Source of the DNA: Peptoniphilaceae bacterium
GTDB taxonomy: Bacteria > Bacillota > Clostridia > Tissierellales > Peptoniphilaceae
Assembly: GCA_902363535.1 (NCBI GenBank)
Contig: CABJAE010000012.1
Coordinates: 7,974 to 71,973 of the forward strand
Direction: 5' to 3'
DNA length: 64,000 bases
Below are positions 61,741 through 64,000 of the stretch, piece after piece. A program made the translations under genes and the position numbers. Position 1 is the stretch's first letter. Each line of letters opens with the position of its first letter. The notes below the pieces were generated by a model. That model worked only from the letters and a program-made list of their open reading frames with translations, was not told where the DNA came from and did no database searches.

Positions 61741-62898
61741 TTGGAAAATACAAGAAACAGTAAAAAGAACGCGCCCCTATTGCTCCTCATGGCCACGGTG
61801 ACGCTTTTGGCCATTCTCTGCGAGCTCGTGCCCTCCGGGGTTTTGCCGCAAATGAGCGAGGCTTTCGGCGTGAGTACGGCAAAGGCAGGGGGCTTGGTGG
61901 GATCTTATGCCATCGCCTCGGCGATTTTCGGTTTGCCCCTGGTGGCGTGGACGGTGCCCTTTGAGCGGCGGCGCCTTTTGGTGATTCTCTTGCTCGGCTT
62001 TGCTGTGGCCAACGGCGTCGTGGCTCTGGCGCCGAATTACGAAGTGGCCCTGGCGGGCCGCTTTTTAGGCGGCATTTGCGCCGGCACCCTCTGGCCCATG
62101 ATCACGGCCTACGGCATGGCCCTGGTGGACGAGGGCGATCAGGGGCGGGCCGTGGCCATTATTATGTCGGGCATTACCGTGGGCATGAGCTTGGGGCTGC
62201 CCCTGATGACCTGGATCGGCACCAAATTCAGCTACCGTGCGTCCTTTTTCGTTCTGGCCGTCGCGCCGGCGGTGATTGCCGCGGCTTCGCGGGCGGCGCT
62301 TCCGAAAGTGGCGGGCGAGGCGCGGAGCAAAGGCAATTCGCCTCTTTCCATGCTTCAAAACCCGGGCGTGCTCGTCATGATTGCCCTCACCTTTTTGGCT
62401 GTGGGCGCAAATTACGGCGTCTACACCTACGTGACGAATCTGGTGGCTGAAGTGAACTACCTGGGCGTGGCCGTGGCGCAACTTTTCTTCGGCGCGGGAT
62501 CGATTTTGGCCGTGATCCTTTCGATGATCTACATCGATCGCCACTTGTACGGCATGTTCGTGGTCCTGTACCTTTCCGGCGCGGCCACCATGGCCGCCTT
62601 CTGCTTCGGCGGATCCGTGATCTTATTTCACGCCGCCTTCGTCCTCTGGGGCCTGGGCTTCGGCGCCATGAGCAGCATGTTTCAAACGGCCACGGCCCGG
62701 CAGGTCACCGAAGGCGTGGCCGTAGCCAATGCCGTGCAGTCCATGGCATTTAATTTCGCCATTATGGCGGGAACCACAGCCGCCGGCATTTTATTGGAAA
62801 AAGAAGGAACGCGGCCCATCCTCCTCGCCGCCATGGCCTTGTTGCTTGTGGGCCTCGCAATGACGGTCGTTAATAAAAAACGATTTGAACGCCACTAA
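61741..62898 (+). CDS. MFS transporter (sugar-efflux/AraJ-like)
   Basis: The protein has 385 residues from the TTG at 61,741, with GGAGG upstream; a TTG at 61,729 lies too close to that site. Twelve transmembrane helices. FGLPLVAWTVPFERRRLLV is the loop 2-3 A-motif region, and LAGRFLGGICAGTLWPMITA the fourth helix, as in the DHA1 AraJ/PbuE-type exporters. The substrate is unknown. Confidence 0.87.
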   Translation: MENTRNSKKNAPLLLLMATVTLLAILCELVPSGVLPQMSEAFGVSTAKAGGLVGSYAIASAIFGLPLVAWTVPFERRRLLVILLLGFAVANGVVALAPNYEVALAGRFLGGICAGTLWPMITAYGMALVDEGDQGRAVAIIMSGITVGMSLGLPLMTWIGTKFSYRASFFVLAVAPAVIAAASRAALPKVAGEARSKGNSPLSMLQNPGVLVMIALTFLAVGANYGVYTYVTNLVAEVNYLGVAVAQLFFGAGSILAVILSMIYIDRHLYGMFVVLYLSGAATMAAFCFGGSVILFHAAFVLWGLGFGAMSSMFQTATARQVTEGVAVANAVQSMAFNFAIMAGTTAAGILLEKEGTRPILLAAMALLLVGLAMTVVNKKRFERH

Positions 62899-62926
62899 GT
62901 GACACGAGTCGATGAAAGGAGAAAGT

Positions 62927-63274
62927 ATGTTATTTATTCACTATCCCAAATGCACCACCTGCAAGAGAGCAAAAAAATGGCTGGACGAACGGGGCGTCGA
63001 TTACACCGAACGTCACATCGTGGAAGACAATCCCACGGCGGAGGAATTGAAAGCCTGGCACGAAAAAAGCGGCTTGCCCCTGAAGCGCTTCTTTAATACC
63101 AGCGGCATGAAGTATCGGGAACTCGGGCTGAAGGATAAGTTGAAAGACATGAGCGAAGAAGAACAGTATGCGTTATTGTCTACCGACGGGATGTTGGTGA
63201 AACGGCCACTTCTTATTTATGATGACGGGGTTCTCGTTGGGTTTAAAGAAAAAGAATGGGAAGAAAAGATATAA
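62927..63274 (+). CDS. ArsC/Spx/MgsR-type thioredoxin-fold protein
   Basis: The protein has 115 residues from ATG 62,927, with AAAGGAG upstream. The active site is YPKCTTCKRAKKWL (CxxC), and KRPLLIYDDGVLVGF carries the cis-Pro region of the ArsC/Spx fold. RFFNTSGMKYRELGL is typical of the YffB/Spx-like subgroup. The true arsenate reductase of this window is the unrelated ArsC at 32,778, so a regulatory or reductase role is possible. Confidence 0.85.
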   Translation: MLFIHYPKCTTCKRAKKWLDERGVDYTERHIVEDNPTAEELKAWHEKSGLPLKRFFNTSGMKYRELGLKDKLKDMSEEEQYALLSTDGMLVKRPLLIYDDGVLVGFKEKEWEEKI

Positions 63275-63328
63275 TATTTTTTTTTCTCGCACACCATACC
63301 TTTAATTGTTCCTTCCGAGGTTAGGAAA

Positions 63329-63384
63329 CCACCTTGAACTCCGGTTAAATGCGTAGCGGACGGAGTTTCGTGGTGTTTTTCTAT
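63329..63384 (+). terminator. Terminator-like hairpin after the ArsC/Spx-like gene
   Basis: ACCACCTTGAACTCCG can pair with CGGAGTTTCGTGGTG, followed by five Ts. Its right arm is the first copy of the direct repeat listed next. Confidence 0.6.
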
Positions 63385-63388
63385 TTCG
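63345..63388 (+). repeat. Direct repeat, copy 1
   Basis: TTAAATGCGTAGCGGACGGA and the following TTTCGTGGTGTTTT recur at 63,531 with one substitution and a one-base gap. Confidence 0.88.
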
Positions 63389-63530
63389 TTTGTTTTTCTA
63401 ATGTTTTTTTCTAACTTTCAAGGAACTTACATTTGTGTGTCACGATCCTTATTGTTTTATTATAATTTTATCTTCGCGATTCTTTCCGGGGGCGGGAAAA
63501 AGGGCGTATGTTTTGTGGTGGTTGATTTTT

Positions 63531-63574
63531 TTAAATGCGTAGCGGACGGAATTTCGTGGTGTTTTCTACTTCGC
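63531..63574 (+). repeat. Direct repeat, copy 2
   Basis: Second copy of the repeat at 63,345. The 145 bases between the copies hold no supported gene. Confidence 0.88.
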
Positions 63575-63603
63575 TTAAAATATGTTCTTTTATGGCTCTG
63601 AAA

Positions 63604-63654
63604 CCCGGGGAAGGGGCCAGGGCGTTGCGATTCGCCCTCTGCCCCTTCCCCGGG
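63604..63654. repeat. Large GC-rich stem-loop
   Basis: CCCGGGGAAGGGGC (63,604-63,617) pairs with GCCCCTTCCCCGGG, and inside it AGGGCG pairs with CGCCCT over an eight-base loop. Twenty base pairs in all with a small bulge. Confidence 0.9.
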
Positions 63655-63894
63655 GCCCCATCCCCTTCGACCCCCAACGCCTTTTAGCAGTGCAAATGCC
63701 TGTCGGCATTTGATTTGTATTGGGCCGCGTCGATGAAAGAAGATTTTGAGTCGGACGAAGTTTCTTTTTCGCTAATAAGAATTCTTCGTCTAATTCACAT
63801 TCCCTCGTTGGCGACGCAGCCCAATTAGTAGAAAATGCCGCAGGCATTTTCTTTCAGCTTAAGCGCGGTCAAAAAAGGGGTGGGGGCCCCGGGG
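63648..63894. repeat. Nested palindromic element
   Basis: Outer arms CCCCGGGGCCCCATCCCCTT (63,648) and AAGGGGTGGGGGCCCCGGGG (63,875) are inverted. Inside are two matching hairpins (AAATGCC/GGCATTT at 63,694 and AAAATGCC/GGCATTTT at 63,832). Next come the arms ATTGGGCCGCGTCG (63,719) and CGACGCAGCCCAAT (63,812), and at the centre GACGAAG (63,754) with CTTCGTC (63,784). The whole is symmetric over about 250 bases. No protein is supported. Confidence 0.8.
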
Positions 63895-63948
63895 GCGGGG
63901 AAAATGCGGCCTTCTAAGGTGGACCCATTGATTTGGACACGTCAACCC

Positions 63949-64000
63949 CTATGCGTTGAGTAGTGTTGAGCCGTATTCGTATGGCGTCATGTCGCCGAGG
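63949..64000 (-). mobile_element. C-terminus of an IS3-family-like transposase (rest outside window)
   Basis: The minus strand reads LGDMTPYEYGSTLLNA and stops at 63,949-63,951. The LGxMTPxEY pattern is the conserved ending of IS3-family OrfB transposases. Past the stop, GTGTCCAAATCAATGGGTCC (minus strand) may be part of the terminal inverted repeat, so the IS end would lie near 63,917. Confidence 0.65.

Noticed and set aside
63590..63847. Minus-strand 85-codon ORF in the palindromic element
   Set aside because: The sequence is set by the inverted repeats; no ribosome binding site and low-complexity composition.

Overview
The window looks like chromosome from a Gram-positive anaerobe of the Firmicutes. 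It has strong GGAGG-type ribosome binding sites, TTG and GTG starts, lipoprotein signal peptides, an oxygen-sensitive glycyl radical enzyme and many intrinsic terminators. A Gram-positive anaerobic coccus (Peptoniphilaceae-like) would fit, but that is inference; no rRNA or ribosomal protein gene is present to test it. Base composition splits the window. About 1-23,500 is AT-rich and accessory. About 23,800-64,000 is close to balanced or GC-rich and reads as host chromosome, apart from an AT-rich island around the ABC-F gene (35,850-37,550) and the McrBC/minisatellite area (43,850-48,480).

Region 1 (1-14,850) is the right part of a mobile element. It carries a Gabija-like pair (the 3' end of an OLD/TOPRIM nuclease overlapping a UvrD-like helicase), an orphan mobC with a candidate oriT, and a TetR-controlled cluster. 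That cluster combines a five-gene nickel/peptide-type importer with two half-transporters resembling IrtAB/YbtPQ. A SHOCT-like mini-ORF and a large serine recombinase close the region.

Region 2 (14,850-23,500) is a patchwork of cargo genes (flavodoxin, AraC regulator, methyltransferase, membrane protein, XRE regulator, DUF4143 ATPase, S41 peptidase) separated by fragments. Three of these fragments encode the conserved 3' end of an rlmD/rumA-type 23S rRNA uracil methyltransferase. They suggest repeated integration into one hotspot.

Region 3 (23,800-35,600) is host-like. It holds a GNAT, small membrane proteins, a methyltransferase/ATC-hydrolase/esterase run, MgtC, a ferritin-like protein, an arginase remnant, a DUF438-hemerythrin-PAS sensor facing a Crp/Fnr regulator and a double cupin, a frameshifted ferredoxin, an arsR-arsC-acr3 operon with a clear promoter and operator, and a lipoprotein.

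Region 4 (35,800-48,480) starts with an ABC-F protein behind a leader peptide that suggests translational attenuation. A frameshifted lipoprotein, a DMT exporter and a YkvI-like transporter follow. Next come a MATE transporter under an FMN riboswitch, a type IV McrBC system whose McrB carries Mrr-N and EVE-like modules, a decayed Schlafen/AlbA-type ATPase, and a 20-unit 10-bp minisatellite.

Region 5 (48,580-64,000) contains the minus-strand oppABCDF operon, a K+ channel with RCK domain, and a glycyl radical enzyme with its activase divergent from an XRE-cupin regulator. A DUF2254 membrane protein, a 42-residue LDCC-motif protein, an MFS exporter and an ArsC/Spx-like protein come next. The end of the window holds direct repeats, a nested palindromic element and the end of an IS3-type transposase gene. 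Several genes here are interrupted by single-base shifts. These may be real decay or draft-sequence errors.
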